Shown piece after piece: positions 40,701-50,670 of a stretch of DNA of 64,000 nucleotides. The stretch spans positions 124,014,123 to 124,078,122 of the forward strand of contig NC_088202.1 of assembly GCF_037126465.1 (NCBI RefSeq), written 5' to 3'. A program made the position numbers and the translations under genes. This stretch comes from Ornithodoros turicata (lineage: Eukaryota > Arthropoda > Arachnida > Ixodida > Argasidae). The stretch's first letter is position 1. The number at the start of each line of letters is the position of its first letter. Below the pieces are notes generated by a model, which saw only the letters and a program-made list of their open reading frames with translations, did no database searches and was not told the origin of the DNA.

Positions 40701-43569
40701 TTGGCTTTGCACCCAGAAATACAAGACAAACTGAGGGAGGAGGTGAACGAGTGCTTTGCCAAACACGTAAGTCGCTTGGTACCTTTCGTAAAGCTTTTTG
40801 GGGACGCGTAGTCTGTTCGTTGTTTTCTACCAGAGGTCACATTACTTCTGAGGTAATTATGCACACCAAAGTCATATCCTGTAAACGCGTGCATCCGTCA
40901 ATAAGAGCAGTGTTAAAGCTATGAGAGCTCAATTCTATCCGCACTTTTAGAGGTGCAGCATCGTTACTTTCATTGTGGGTTCATTGCACTCGGTTGCTAC
41001 GTTCGATTTAATTCGGGTATCTTGTGTATTTCCAGGACAACCGACCACCCTTTGATGTGATATCGAAACAGAAGTACCTGAATGCAGTTATTTCCGAATC
41101 GATGAGGATATTTCCCCCTGCTGTCAGGTGCGCATATAGTTTCTAAATTTACTTATATGCATAGTATCCCTGTTGTATGTTGACCTACTCAACTGATCAA
41201 GTCCTTCCGGAGTGCCTTACAGAAAGGTGCATGGTGGTGACTTGCCTTTGTTGGCATCATCGTAGCACAAGTTGCTCATTAAGTACATGAAACAGAAGGC
41301 CTTACATACAAGGCCTTACAGAAGGCCTTACGTCCATATGTCGAGTCCATATGTCGAGGGTACCGACTATTGTATCGCACCCGTCGACCTCCAGGTATAG
41401 CTTATACGCCATGCCGCTATTCCTGAGGAAGGTGTTGGAATAGCAAACCTATTTGTGGCTAGTATGCATGACTCCAAAGCAGCACTGCAGTGCAAGGAGA
41501 GGGTGTGTCTTTTGATCTTTTATACCTGTAGTTGTCGATATTCTAAAGGTGCACATAAGGCACTAGAAGGCGAGTTTGCTTTGCAGTGGATCTCTGGCTA
41601 CATCGGAATACGAGGCGACGAAGTGGAATTGATGACTGCAACGACCCACCGTTCTTCATACTTTCAAAAGGCGACAGAAGATCCAATTTTTCAGTCAAAA
41701 TGTCAGCCCTGGCTTCTGAACAGTGGCGTCATGACATCACTCAGTGCCCATTCCTCCACGAAGTGGACACTATCCTTCTTCAGCATAATAAGACATAACA
41801 GGGGTCGAACGTCTCCTTTACGACTTCGTTTCGGTAACTGGGCATCAGCAACACAATACTCTGCACATCCTGCAATGTGCCATCGACTATTGGGCACTCT
41901 TCATAATCTGCCAACGCTAATCGACGACACCTCCTCGTGCGTCAACTAGAACCCATCACGTGTGATGCTTCCTCATGTTTGCTTCCTTTGCTTCACGGGT
42001 GCACAGGGCGTCACCTCAATAAATTGGAATGCTCCTCATAAACAATGCGCTCCTGGCACGCATTACAACAGTTCGGCAGCAACAAGAAGGCATGCTGCAG
42101 GCGAATTAAACGATCGCAAAGCAAAGACAAAACTGCATGCAAGCTGGTGTACATTTCCCTGAGTCTGGGGAGATATGTACAAGGGACAGACCCAGGGAAA
42201 TGGCACTAACAACTAACAGATTGCATATTGGATGCCGTATAAAACCAGAATGTAAATGTCCTAAATGTAAATCGTCGTTTTGGAAGGAGCACCTGATTCG
42301 AGGAGTTGAGAGCGAACCGGGAACGTGTGCTGGGAGCTAATCCCGTGGGTATATGGTTCGCCTCATGATGTAAGCGATGCGCGTCGTGATCCAAGACTTT
42401 TCTCTAAAGTATTGGCGGCGCTAGATAAAAAAAATAAAAAATACGTTGCCAATAATTCTACATTAGGCTAACGTCTTTCTACAACTTAATAGGAAGCCTC
42501 CATTCGTTCAAAGAGCATGTAGATGACCTCCTTGAGTTTTTCAAGGGGATTCCTAAGCGTACTGTGAGATGACGTAACTATTGAGCACTGTGCATACCTT
42601 GGAGACAAACATAATTATGTGTGACATTACCGCTACAGTCTTGTCGCTGGTGACAATTAGTGAGGTCAATGACGACAAGCTGCTTACATCATTACCACCA
42701 TGGTGGTAATGATGTAAACAGGAGGTTGTTGTCGTAAACAGCTTGTCGCACCGCTATTAAGTCTATTGCTGGCGAACTTTTTCAAAAACACACAAACATA
42801 TAGCTCAGTGAACGAGCAACTATCACTGAAGTAACTGCACTTGTTGCTGGAACATCAGTTAGGGTAACTGAAAACATAAAGAATAGCAAGTAATTTTATT
42901 CTATAGGCTTGAACGATCGACAACCGAGCCATACAGAATTGATGGTACAAATATCGTCGTTCCTGAGGAATGTGTCGTGGCCATACCAGTCTATGCCATG
43001 CACCATGACGCACAGTATTTCCCTGAGCCAGAGAAGTTCGATCCTGAAAGGTATGAGTGAGGCATTCAGATGGTCACATGAGTGCTCACATGGTATGGAT
43101 GTATATGATCCATCCATGGCTTGCATAGGTGTCATCCTATAGGGAAATTATGCGTTTTTCAGATTCAGCGACGAGAACCTATCATCTATCCGCCCTTACA
43201 CGTATCTACCATTCGGTGCGGGCCCGAGGAACTGCGTTGGTATGAGGTTCGCCCTGCACGCTGTCAAACTATGCCTTATGAACGCCATCCACTGCGCCAG
43301 ATTTGTCCGAACACCAGAAACTCAGGTAATCTTACGGGTCTCATATGTGACAAACTTGGTTTGTTGTAGACGCAACGATGCTGTTCTGTCAATTTTGTTC
43401 AGCATACAATCTGATCCAAATCATACTTCAAATAGCACTGTGAAAGATAATCGTAGCCTATGTTTCTTGTTCTGAACAGGTTCCACTGAGCTTCTACAAC
43501 GGATTTGGGCTTCTGAACGCCAAAGACGTAACTCTTGGAGTTCGTCCACTCGACTCTCCACCGAACTGA
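28773..43569 (+). CDS. Cytochrome P450, CYP3 clan, gene C (complete, 526 aa)
   Basis: Exons: 28773-28846, 38473-38569, 38697-38749, 38838-38934, 39427-39543, 39639-39727, 39801-39946, 40062-40177, 40345-40486, 40606-40766, 41036-41127, 42907-43050, 43163-43325, 43480-43569. They sum to 1,581 nt with matching phases and no internal stop. N-terminal anchor MQLPGLFTVPDW...; C-helix WRRIR (Trp128/Arg132); I-helix AGQDTT (327-332); K-helix ESMR (385-388); PERF across exons 12/13; haem loop FGAGPRNCVG with ligand Cys467. Length is normal for a microsomal P450. Needs P450 reductase as electron donor (family knowledge); substrate unknown. The 9.6-kb first intron holds a LINE, MITE and hAT-like element, so pairing of exon 1 with exon 2 is the weakest point. 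A frameshifted alternative first exon lies at 29901. Confidence 0.88.
29901..29973 (+). pseudogene. Second first-exon candidate of gene C (frameshifted)
   Basis: ATG is in frame with QLLGFFALPEWVTLFAT, but the segment is 73 bases, one short of 74. The deletion lies near 29954 (ACACCGTCG against ACAACCCTTG in gene B), so the end of the anchor and the junction to exon 2 are out of frame. Preceded by a GT-repeat (29879-29892). Confidence 0.6.
29974..30611. other. Intronic sequence of gene C, no exon
   Basis: Conserved with 15501-16500 but with deletions. Nothing else recognised. Confidence 0.4.
30612..31075 (-). mobile_element. 5'-truncated LINE C-terminus
   Basis: Read on the minus strand: EQLYTQATLYRMRRSAS, then a PTCKTREDTLHVIIPCPAF zinc-binding pattern like that at the end of LINE ORF2, then a basic tail. 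It is absent from the paralogous place before gene B (near 16500), where GATGTCAACCGG runs straight into GGTCGAATCCCGG. Junctions are approximate. Confidence 0.65.
31339..33857 (-). pseudogene. LINE ORF2: endonuclease and reverse transcriptase (frameshifted)
   Basis: Starts MAVQYQTTTIFQWNARSL. The endonuclease domain shows CISECGI, CGDFNAHHVTWGS and GSDHLPLL; the RT shows FRPIALTSC, GFRQGRSSIDNV, VFLDVTKAYDS (motif A), GVPQGSVLSPLLFN (motif B) and YADDICIW (catalytic). The first frame runs 33857-31695. Homology passes to the frame 31881-31339 at about 31805-31815, where the thumb continues (DRGLRVSSSRTA, YLGVIIDRQLSW, LRYSIPVLHGL). The protein ends TECYVVN without RNase H. The product would nick target DNA and copy its RNA, but this copy is unlikely to do so unless the frameshift is an assembly error. 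Confidence 0.88.
33896..35200 (-). CDS. LINE ORF1: gag-like nucleic-acid-binding protein, 434 aa
   Basis: Intact frame starting MESVRSNCSGGSDTDCSSSS. The N-terminal half is Ser- and acid-rich, then basic. Three closely spaced zinc knuckles follow from about residue 217: CHNCLRHGHVAACC, CANCGTSHDGSTC and CANCQGNHLATSTDC. After them come KRKQQRRFARERSRS and a run of arginines (RRRRRRRR) of nucleic-acid-binding character. This is the usual ORF1p layout of I-clade LINEs. It precedes ORF2 by 38 bases on the same strand. Confidence 0.85.
   Translation of the reverse strand: MESVRSNCSGGSDTDCSSSSTIILRKRLSDNAMVTSSDDDDDQPFEEVRKRARKTARLNSARLAPPEGSTVIFAPRDPTVSLARLNHLRLSEFLTSEQPGKIKEIRPNYAKNIIAVEAVSPLAKGSLLGLERICSIPVRAYEPRPADSCYGVITGVDTSLSDDQIRLAIRSDAPVIAARRIKRDAGAVRLTFLGTLKPREISLHLLTMRVKHYLPYAPQCHNCLRHGHVAACCLRKKVCANCGTSHDGSTCPQDDPLCANCQGNHLATSTDCPKRKQQRRFARERSRSNSSYQEAKVKVQKEERREHRRRRRRRRLQSRHRAASSNEAGGPPPLSDSDFPPPLPHPRDALPTHVEASGDPLPTHSQKARRPSPIRANDDPGDMQVVVIRLLFAALKAIVAACPEWKALAEIRSILQLENAIAPTLLSGPKRSSR
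35741..36488. mobile_element. hAT-like element filled with GAGGTGAGG repeats, 748 bp
   Basis: Ends are CAGAGGTGGGC and GCCCACCTCTG, with a perfect 8-bp duplication CTCGCCAA at 35733-35740 and 36489-36496. The other units show the uninterrupted site (CTCGCCACCAACCGACC near 16669 and 59716). Inside, GAGGTGAGGTGAGG units separated by T/A-rich AAAATTTTT spacers recur about ten times, mostly in one direction. A non-repetitive core lies at about 35900-36220. Long minus-strand frames here are low-complexity readings of the repeat, not genes. Confidence 0.88.
36489..37052. repeat. Dispersed repeat block before gene C exon 2
   Basis: Homologous to 17271-17817, including the GAAGGACAGAGACAACACAA segment. 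Contains the empty site (36501-36512) of the LINE fragment present before genes B and D. Confidence 0.6.
37053..37125 (+). mobile_element. tRNA-like SINE head
   Basis: Box A TGGCGAAGTTGG (37059-37070) and box B GTTCGAACCCC (37103-37113). The anticodon arm pairs perfectly (TCTGA/TCAGA) around the loop CCGGCAG, and the T-arm pairs GTGAG/CCCAC with one mismatch. The 5' acceptor strand does not pair with TGCTGGT. Position 33 is C and not T, which argues against a working tRNA. Confidence 0.6.
37126..38472. other. Intronic repeats before gene C exon 2
   Basis: Includes a second copy of the ACTGCGTCGATAAGACTTAC repeat (about 37800-37990). No exon or RNA gene recognised. Confidence 0.45.
41415..42445 (+). 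mobile_element. LINE remnant in intron 11 of gene C
   Basis: Same broken RNase H and C-terminal remnant as in genes A and B (SMHDSKAALQ, LQWISGYIGIRGDE). A-rich tail near 42425-42440. Confidence 0.55.
42684..42717. repeat. Perfect 34-bp palindrome in intron 11 of gene C
   Basis: Identical to those in genes A and B; no arm has drifted in any of the three copies. Confidence 0.9.
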
Positions 43570-43933
43570 GGTTGTGGTCCTTGAGGCGACAGATTTGCTT
43601 GCGTTCATTGCAGCTTCAGCATTCCTGAACCGCAAGGCGCAATATGGGAGTCTCTATACACGACCTCCTACAGGAGCACCCACCTGAACCGCGTGACGGC
43701 ATCTGTATTTCACACTACTCCTAAAGATTGGGGACTTGTACATATATAAGGGTTACCGTCAACTGAATAGTAAAAAAATATCAAGCACGTATTTTGTGTT
43801 CGTTATAAATATTTTTTTGATCCTGCATGTACGTTTTCTGAAGGCACACAAATCTAACTAGAGCACAACAGAGTTCATGCAAAAGTATGTGACGCTTGGA
43901 TGCTCACGGCACTCTACCTTGAGGTAGAATACG

Positions 43934-44609
43934 GGTTTAGATGCCGTTTTAGCAGGAACATCCGAACATCCTGTAGGACAGCGTTTGCAACTGCTGGACG
44001 ACAAATTAGCCAGAATTCATTCGTTACCTTATTAATTAAATGTTATCTGGAGTATGCGAGATGGCAGAATTGGAGCCAGTCATTATTCAAATCCACCGCC
44101 CTTATTAAACACCCTGTGAAGCGAACGTACTTTTAGATATAAAATGTCAAATTTCGCTATGCAAATGAGCCGAAACTAGAACTAGGCGCTTTTCGACCTC
44201 AGCAACGACTCAGCCTCGTCCACCTTACCTGGGTCGGAGAGCGGTCTCAGATTAGCGCCTACTCCAATCGGCTCCATCGCTCCAAAGCACGTGCTCTTTC
44301 ACCGGGATTGCCTTTCGCTCTTTCTGCGCTCGAGCATTCCATAGTTCTGGTTTCGGCTCATTTGCATAGCGAAATTTGGCAGTTTATATCTCGATGTATA
44401 TTCGCTTCTCAGGGTGTTTAATAAGGACGATGGACTTGAATAATGGCTGACTCCAGTTCTGCTATCCGGCATTTCCCTGAAAACGTCTAATTAATAAGTT
44501 ACTTAATGAATGGAATTGTCGCTAATTAGTCAGCCAGCAGTTGCATATGCTGTCCTACAGGATGTCTGCATGGCCGTATAACCCACCTGCTGAAACGGCA
44601 CCTATTGTG
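43934..44609. repeat. Long foldback element downstream of gene C
   Basis: Counterpart of 4500-5175 with both arms kept. Confidence 0.75.
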
Positions 44610-44849
44610 CTTTGCTAGCGTTTTTGTAAAAATTCTGTAACAAATAAAACAAAAACACCGTGTATATCGCTATAAAGGGAATAGGGGTGTTTTCCTCGAA
44701 GGGCACTACCACAATTACAACCCCAGGCATATATCTTATGTACAGAGAGCTCGTGCTAACAGTGGTCAGACTTTTAAAATAGGGAAATGCCTTCTTTCAG
44801 TTCAGTACGGTTACAGTTACGCACGAGTGGCCTCCTGGAGCGTTGCCCT

Positions 44850-45871
44850 CAGTGATTTTCCCAGGATTTTCTTCAGGGGGGGGGGGGGGAGGTGAGACAT
44901 AATATGTGACGGTCTCGCATGATGTCACGTATGATGTGACCCAGTGGCTTTTCCCAGGATTTCCGTGTTGGGGGAATCGGGATTTGAAGGAGTGGAATGG
45001 GGGGTACAAATGCGCTTTAGAAGGCTTGCCCATTAACAACTGTGTTTCTGACTAAATGTAGCGACATTCAGTTTTCAAACAGTAACGCTTTATTACGGTG
45101 AATATTGTTTTACTGCTCTCAAAATACCACCTAGGTAGTTCAGGGTTGCGAGCATCTTCTTTTCTAGTAAAAACGTTGTGTGACGTTCAAAACAGGAAAA
45201 GCGGACAGGTCACGAAAAACGCAAAAAAAAAAAAAAAACGAAAAAAAAAAAACGCACACATGACGCAGAGCAGTTCTCCTCATGTGAAGCGATAAGTTTC
45301 CCCTTCATAGCCTCCTTGGTTTCCGGACCCATTTTTCAAAAGCTTCATCTATTAACTCGTGGTACTTGTCGGTGCTGCCATTAGGCGTCACCTGCTGTCG
45401 CGGAATCTGTGGTTCTTCGATGTATATCTTCACCAGAGCGTCAACATGCGGAGGAAGCAATTGCGAACATTCTGAGCAGAGTATTTGATTCATAGAACCA
45501 TTCATGAAATCAATATTTTAGTGCGAGAGCAAAAGACTCGGTCTCGTTCCTGTATATCTCGTTCCCATACAGTTACCACACATTTAGCGTGAACCACGTG
45601 AACACACGTGATCCACCAATGCACCGTACTCTCGCACGATGATCCGGTGTAACCACGTTAAACCGCTGTTACTTTTTTTATGCTTTACTCACAGCGTTCA
45701 AAACCAGTAGGCATCGTAAATATCAAGGCTTGATTTGAATACTCGACAGGGCAGGCAGGATAACACTCCCCTGGGGGGCTGTCTCATGAGCAATTCCTGG
45801 GGGGATGTTCGACAAATTTTTTTGGGGTGGTGGTGGTAGGGGTCTATGGAGGGGTGCTGGGAAAATCACTG
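44850..45871. mobile_element. hAT-like transposon, 1,022 bp (counterpart of 5416-6429)
   Basis: Same 15-bp ends CAGTGATTTTCCCAG and the same 8-bp duplication GTTGCCCT (44842-44849, 45872-45879). Differs from the first copy mainly in the lengths of G- and A-runs, so it was copied by segmental duplication and not inserted afresh. Confidence 0.85.
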
Positions 45872-46406
45872 GTTGCCCTGATGAATTTTCACCAATAAAC
45901 CTACGAAAAATTGAAGAACGGTCCCTATGACAACACCTGTTCCCTTCGGTGCTCCATGTCGTGGCTGTTTCAGAAAAACGATCGAGAGAAAACAGCAAAT
46001 TTGGACGCCATTTTTGTCGCTCCCTCAGACGAAACGAAACTAGAAATTCACTGTACAATCAGTTTACATACAGATCAATTTTCTTTGAGATTATGTTGTC
46101 CTTGTCTCGATCCTTTTGTCCATAGTCATCTCCCATGCATAATGCGTCCGCAGTGTTGTCGCAGAATATGTCTCTCACAGTCTTAATTCATAGACTTCTC
46201 CCTGTTTGTAAACAAATGACGTCATAGTGTTCGACAGCGCCACCAACTTGGTAGAGATGAACTACGCTCGAAGCTAGAGGGCAAATAAGGTCTCGCCCGA
46301 AAGCCACGGTCTTGAGGGGATTGCGATGGTCCCTGAAAGGGACGCGACCTTCTGCCTTACTTTTCTTTCAATAGGAGGCAGCGAACAAGTGCCCATTCGT
46401 GGAACC

Positions 46407-46718
46407 TAGAGTCACTAAATAGGGAGCAGAGTAGCGACACTGAGCCACGCCGGCGAGCGAGTCCCCCCATTTTGAGTCAGGCGCGGCTGCGTCGCCTAGC
46501 AATGAGACGCCAACTCCCCCTTCTCCGGTGGAGAACAACGCGCAGTCCAGACAGCTCGCACCCCAGGAAACCGGTTTTGGATGGAGGTGACTCAACATGG
46601 ACGGCGAGTTCTTGGAAGGAGAAACCACGTGACACGATCCGCCCAATCAGGGACACCGAACGGCGGCTTCGGCGCGGAAAAGGAATACGATATTCTGTAC
46701 CCCTATTTAGTGACTCTA
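46407..46718. mobile_element. TAGAGTCA-family MITE, 312 bp
   Basis: Perfect 18-bp ends TAGAGTCACTAAATAGGG, with GTGGAACC duplications at 46399-46406 and 46719-46726. Counterpart of 6970-7271, and about 10 bp longer because of a GGACGGCGA-type segment near 46598. Confidence 0.9.
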
Positions 46719-46858
46719 GTGGAACCCAGCCCTCCCCTTCCGATTTGTTTCGGTTTCAGTTTGTCTACCAACGTCATGATGACGTTTCTGGGACAGAGGT
46801 CTATTCTCCCCATAATGGTCACACTAACTGTAATGTTCCCTCACTGCAGCACGTGAAA

Positions 46859-47162
46859 GATTGCCTGAGCAACATAGTCGTAATGTTTCTAAAATGCATC
46901 ATCTCAAAATGCTGCACCAACATTAAACTAGAGGCGTAGTGGTAACATTCCATTTGTTCATGAAGCGTTGCCGCAACATTTGAACACGTCATCAAACTGA
47001 TAAATGACGAGATTGCCTGAGCAACATAGTCGTAATGTTTCTAAAATGCATCATCTCAAAATGCTGCACCAACATTAAACTAGAGGCGTAGTGGTAACAT
47101 TCCATTTGTTCATGAAGCGTTGCCGCAACATTTGAACACGTCATCAAACTGATAAATGACGA
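46859..47162. repeat. Perfect tandem duplication of 152 bp
   Basis: 46859-47010 (GATTGCCTGAGCAACATAGT...) is repeated base for base at 47011-47162. Unit 1 has a single partial match at 7410-7472. It lies at the start of a 2.6-kb block that is specific to unit 2. Confidence 0.9.
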
Positions 47163-47729
47163 GTTCTCTACGCATCCTTTGAAATACAGCAGGCGCATTG
47201 ATATGATAATAGTGCTGCAACGCTAAGAATAGGTTGCGATGCACTGTTTTGTGAGAAATGCTATTGAGACGTTACATTAAAATTGATTGCCAAACACCAC
47301 ATCAGCAGTGTAACTGTGACGTTTCTTCAGTGTAGTACACGCCATTGCTTCGGAAACACAATAAACTGTTAGCTCTATGCATCTTTTCAAATACGGCAAA
47401 AACACTGAAATAAACATATTGCACAAACGTTGAATTTACGTTGTTGATTAAGCGTTTTGGAAGAAATGCAATTGCGACATAGCATTGTCATTGCTTGCGA
47501 AACCTTTGCATCAACAATATAAACGCCACGTTACCTGAGTGTAACATATTCAACATTGCTTCTCTAACATCATCGCAATGTTTGCTTTACGCAATCTTTG
47601 AGACATAGCATGAACATTGAAACAAGCATATTGCTACAACGACGAATGTGGGCATGAAACTTCGCTGCAACACTTCAATGTTGAATTAGTATTGATGCGA
47701 CACATTTGCAACATGTTGTGCTGTCTGGG
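47163..47729. repeat. AT-rich segment with reiterated AACATT/GTTGCAAC motifs
   Basis: Many diverged forms of ACATTGCAAC and its complement. The right end reads CATGTTGTGCTGTCTGGG and looks like a transposon terminus, but no matching left end was found. Specific to unit 2. Confidence 0.4.
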
Positions 47730-47944
47730 CATATACTTCTTCCTAACTGTAACTTATTTAACACGTTGTTCATCGACTACAGGAAATACATAAACTCAAG
47801 AGTCTGAATTCCCACCACAAAACTAAGAAACAATAAAGGAAAAATCATGTTACTTTTAAAGTTCTAAATATCGAAGCTGCATGTTGTGGTTTGGCGCGCC
47901 CTGCGGCCGCCGGCCAAGCAGGCTTGGAGGGTGACCATTTTAAA

Positions 47945-48075
47945 AAGAAACAAACAAACGTGGTTCGTGGATTCGAAAGATTCGATTCGCTGTTTTGGGC
48001 AGTGGGATTCGGATTCGCGAATCTCGAATCCCTGCATAGGATTCGAGGATTCGCGGATTCTATTGGCACATCCCT
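47945..48075. repeat. GATTCG-reiterated transposon end
   Basis: At least ten GATTCG/CGAATC units, then CTATTGGCACATCCCTA at the right. Reversed, TAGGGATGTGCC followed by AATCC repeats resembles a hAT terminus with subterminal repeats. The left end was not found. Confidence 0.55.
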
Positions 48076-48129
48076 AATTAATTCCTACGACGGTTGTATA
48101 TAGACAGGACTATCATAGTCTGGCACATT

Positions 48130-48170
48130 CAGCGATTCTCTCTCTCTCTCTCTCTTTTTTTTTCTGTTCT
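48130..48170. repeat. CT microsatellite and T-run
   Basis: TCTCTCTC repeat followed by a T-run. Confidence 0.8.
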
Positions 48171-48629
48171 CATCACCTTCTTGATATAACTGAGCGCACG
48201 TTCCTTGGATGACTCTAGCTAGCAAGGAATGGTTTTGTACCAGAGAGCAGACACATACGTAGAATTTTTGCTCAATGATGTCTGGTGCTCAAAAAGAAAC
48301 TGCAATCCAGCTATGGGACGCTGCGGTGTTTACTTTCAGATGACTTGTCAGGTTACTTCAAGTTACTTCAGGTTACCTCAGATTACTTGTCAGGTTGCTC
48401 AAGGCTTCACGTATCTTGCAAGTGCATCATGGGATCCACTTTGACGACGACGACGGAGTGTTCGGTGGAGTGGCCACACCGATCCTCCGCTCTGTAGATT
48501 TACTGTAAATCCGCGTACACTACAGTGATAAACAGCTTCCATTATATCTGTATCATTCCTCGTCCTCCAGTGACACATAAGAAAGGTACGGTTTTTCAAC
48601 TAGCACGCTGCATCTATTGCGCAAGCTGT

Positions 48630-48985
48630 TTTTGTGCCTGGGATACGCAGACTTTTGCGTTGTTCCAAGATGCTATCCCCATCAACTGGCTGTGGAGTCA
48701 TTTCAGGCGATGCAGGACCTCCCAAGCCCCCGCACAAGCGACCTAGAGATGGTGACGATTTATCCATTGAAGACCCTACACTACTGGACTCATCTCAGAC
48801 AGTATATAGTCTACAATCTCAATCACGGCGATCCCATGGTGACACTTGAAGAGGATAAGACTCTATTCACAATGGTGTGTTACAAGAAAAACAGGACGTA
48901 TGGCATTCCGGTGCTGTTCCGCGCCGCTAGCCCAGATAAACCCCTTTGGTCCATGAGTCCAACAACGGTGGCCCACGACACCACA
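48630..48985 (+). mobile_element. LINE ORF1 5' fragment
   Basis: Translated pieces SGDAGPPKPPHKRPRDGDDL, IEDPTLLDSSQTVYS, then in another frame EEDKTLFTMVCYKKNRTYGI and PVLFRAASPDKPLWSMSP. The basic, acidic and GIPVLF order resembles the N-terminus of I-clade ORF1 proteins (by recollection of the family, not by alignment). Broken by frameshifts; ends at the junction with the opposite-strand RNase H piece. Confidence 0.5.
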
Positions 48986-49243
48986 ATGGGCTGGAACCCA
49001 CTGGAGAACTAGCCTGTGGCCTGCTGCGTAGATGGTGTGGTAAGCCATTAACACATCTGTGACTAGGGGTGCGGATGGGCCTCGTATGCCGGAATTTTCA
49101 ATTGCTTGAAGTGCAGATTTGGAGTCTGTGAAGGCTGCCCATTCCCGCGGTGTAAAATCAGCGACGTGTTGTAGAAAGAAAAGGATGGCATAGAGTTCCG
49201 CAGCTGTGGAGGAGGTTGGATGTGAAAGGCGTCTTCCGTGCAC
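48985..49243 (-). mobile_element. LINE RNase H fragment
   Basis: Minus-strand frame: TSSTAAELYAILFFLQHVAD, FTDSKSALQAIENSGI, LVLQWVPAHCGVVGH. This shows the RNase H catalytic Glu (AAEL), Asp (TDSKSAL) and the PAHCGVxGN-like block. Truncated at both ends. Confidence 0.8.
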
Positions 49244-49424
49244 TTACAAGGACAACTGCGCTTCAACGTGTTAAAAAGACGCTGAAAGAATACTTACTAT
49301 ACGTCGTCGTCTGACTGCTAGGTGAAAATTTCTGAAATCCATGATGGATATATAGGCGCGTGATGATGATACCAATGTGTCTTCGTTCGGGGATAGAGAG
49401 GAACTCTTATGCTGACTTCTTCTA

Positions 49425-49570
49425 TGTCCGAACCGTTTTGTTGCGAACCGGTTACCGCTATTATGTTTTATGGTTCTGCTCCGGTTCGGGTTCAACAGTG
49501 TCATGAAAATTTCTGTTCGGGTTCGGTTCCGGCAAAAATAAAGGTTGGGGTTCGGTTCGACACCCTGATT
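49425..49570. repeat. GGTTCGG-reiterated transposon end
   Basis: Repeated CCGAACC/GGTTCGGGTTC units on both strands, ending GGTTCGACACCCTGA. Reversed, the end TCAGGGTGTCGAACCGAACC is hAT-like. Left end unclear. Confidence 0.5.
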
Positions 49571-49616
49571 TTATCTACACCTCTAAACAGCCGTTAGGCT
49601 TTAGCCGCGCAATGTT

Positions 49617-50130
49617 TTGCGGACGGCAGGACCTCCCAGCGATTTTACTACAGCACTCAGTCACAGACATCTGCGAGTTTGTGCAATGCAAAGTGTGTTG
49701 CGGAAGTGGTGTGCCGATGACTATAGTGGGTGTATATTTCCCCCAGCTACCACAGTTACTGAGGGGGACTTCAGTGGGATATTTGTCGGGCTAGTCCATC
49801 CTTTTGTACTGTGTGGTGACTTTAATGCACACAATTCTTTATGGGGCAGTGCTGTAACTGACTCCAAGGGTAGACTGCTGGCTCGCATCATGGAGGACCT
49901 AAGGCTGTGCATACTTAACGATGAATCGCCTATTTTTTTCCGCAATTCCTCTAGCTCATGCTTGGACTTAACATTTTGCCCACTGGATATTTTCGACTAC
50001 CTAACTTGGTCCGTAGATATGGAGACGTGGGGAAGCGACCACCTCCTGATACTGATATCTCACTCCCGCCTGAGGACATCTGGGACGAGAAAGTTCCGCT
50101 TACTAACTGGAAAGAACTCCGCTTTAGAGC
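49617..50130 (+). mobile_element. LINE ORF2 endonuclease fragment (second unit)
   Basis: Counterpart of 7530-8050 with a longer open frame: VLCGDFNAHNSLWGS, LCILNDESPIFFRNSSSSCL, GSDHLLILISHSRL. Still lacks its N-terminus and joins a GGCCCGG repeat. Confidence 0.8.
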
Positions 50131-50138
50131 ACTGCACG

Positions 50139-50288
50139 GGCCTAATTTCCAGGCCTGGCCCAGGCCCGGCTGCTACGACCCGGCCCGGGCCCGACGTCTT
50201 CTATAGATTTCCAGCCCGGGCCAGTCCGACTCCGCTGGCCCAAGCCCAGCTCGTACCCGACTGTTTCCATGCTCAGGCCCGGTCCTAG
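50139..50288. repeat. GGCCCGG-reiterated element (longer form)
   Basis: Units CAGGCCCGG, CCCGGCCCGGGCC, CAGCCCGGGCC and CAAGCCCAGC, with TTTCC spacers. Ends CACGGGCC and GCCCGCCTCTG suggest degenerate inverted termini. Counterpart of the deleted 8051-8112 form. Confidence 0.6.
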
Positions 50289-50645
50289 CCCGCCTCTGCT
50301 CTATGTGTTCTCGAGGCTCGGAGGCGTATTTAGATTTACTGAAGAGCACAAATAGTGCAGTGGTACTGTGATGTAACACGTAAGGTTTGTCTGCGCAGTG
50401 CGGTGACATGTTGCAAATGCCGCAGGGTAGGAATGCGGGTAATTTGGGCCACCTGGGGTTCCTTTGACGTGCGCTATGCTCTGGTCTCTGCTCTGGTCTC
50501 CCTTTAAATCCGCGTATTGAAAGAGCACAGCGCAGCGAGGAAAAAGACGCAGCAAATTGGTGGAGAGTGAGGAGGTACGCTCTGTGTTTTACAGGCTGTG
50601 TTTCTCTGCCTGCAAGCCGCTGTTTGCTTGGTGCTTGCTTGCTTG

Positions 50646-50670
50646 TAGAGTCACTTATTTAGTGACTCTA
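50646..50670. mobile_element. 25-bp minimal TAGAGTCA element
   Basis: Arms TAGAGTCACT and AGTGACTCTA around TATTT, flanked by a perfect 8-bp duplication CTTGCTTG (50638-50645, 50671-50678). The paralogous place in unit 1 (near 8450-8470) lacks it. Equivalent to a TAGAGTCA-family MITE with all but the last 10 and 15 bases deleted. The target is itself a CTTG repeat, which slightly weakens the duplication call. Confidence 0.82.

Noticed and set aside
46859..47162. CRISPR-like or satellite array
   Set aside because: Only two copies, 152 bp each, without spacers; a simple tandem duplication.
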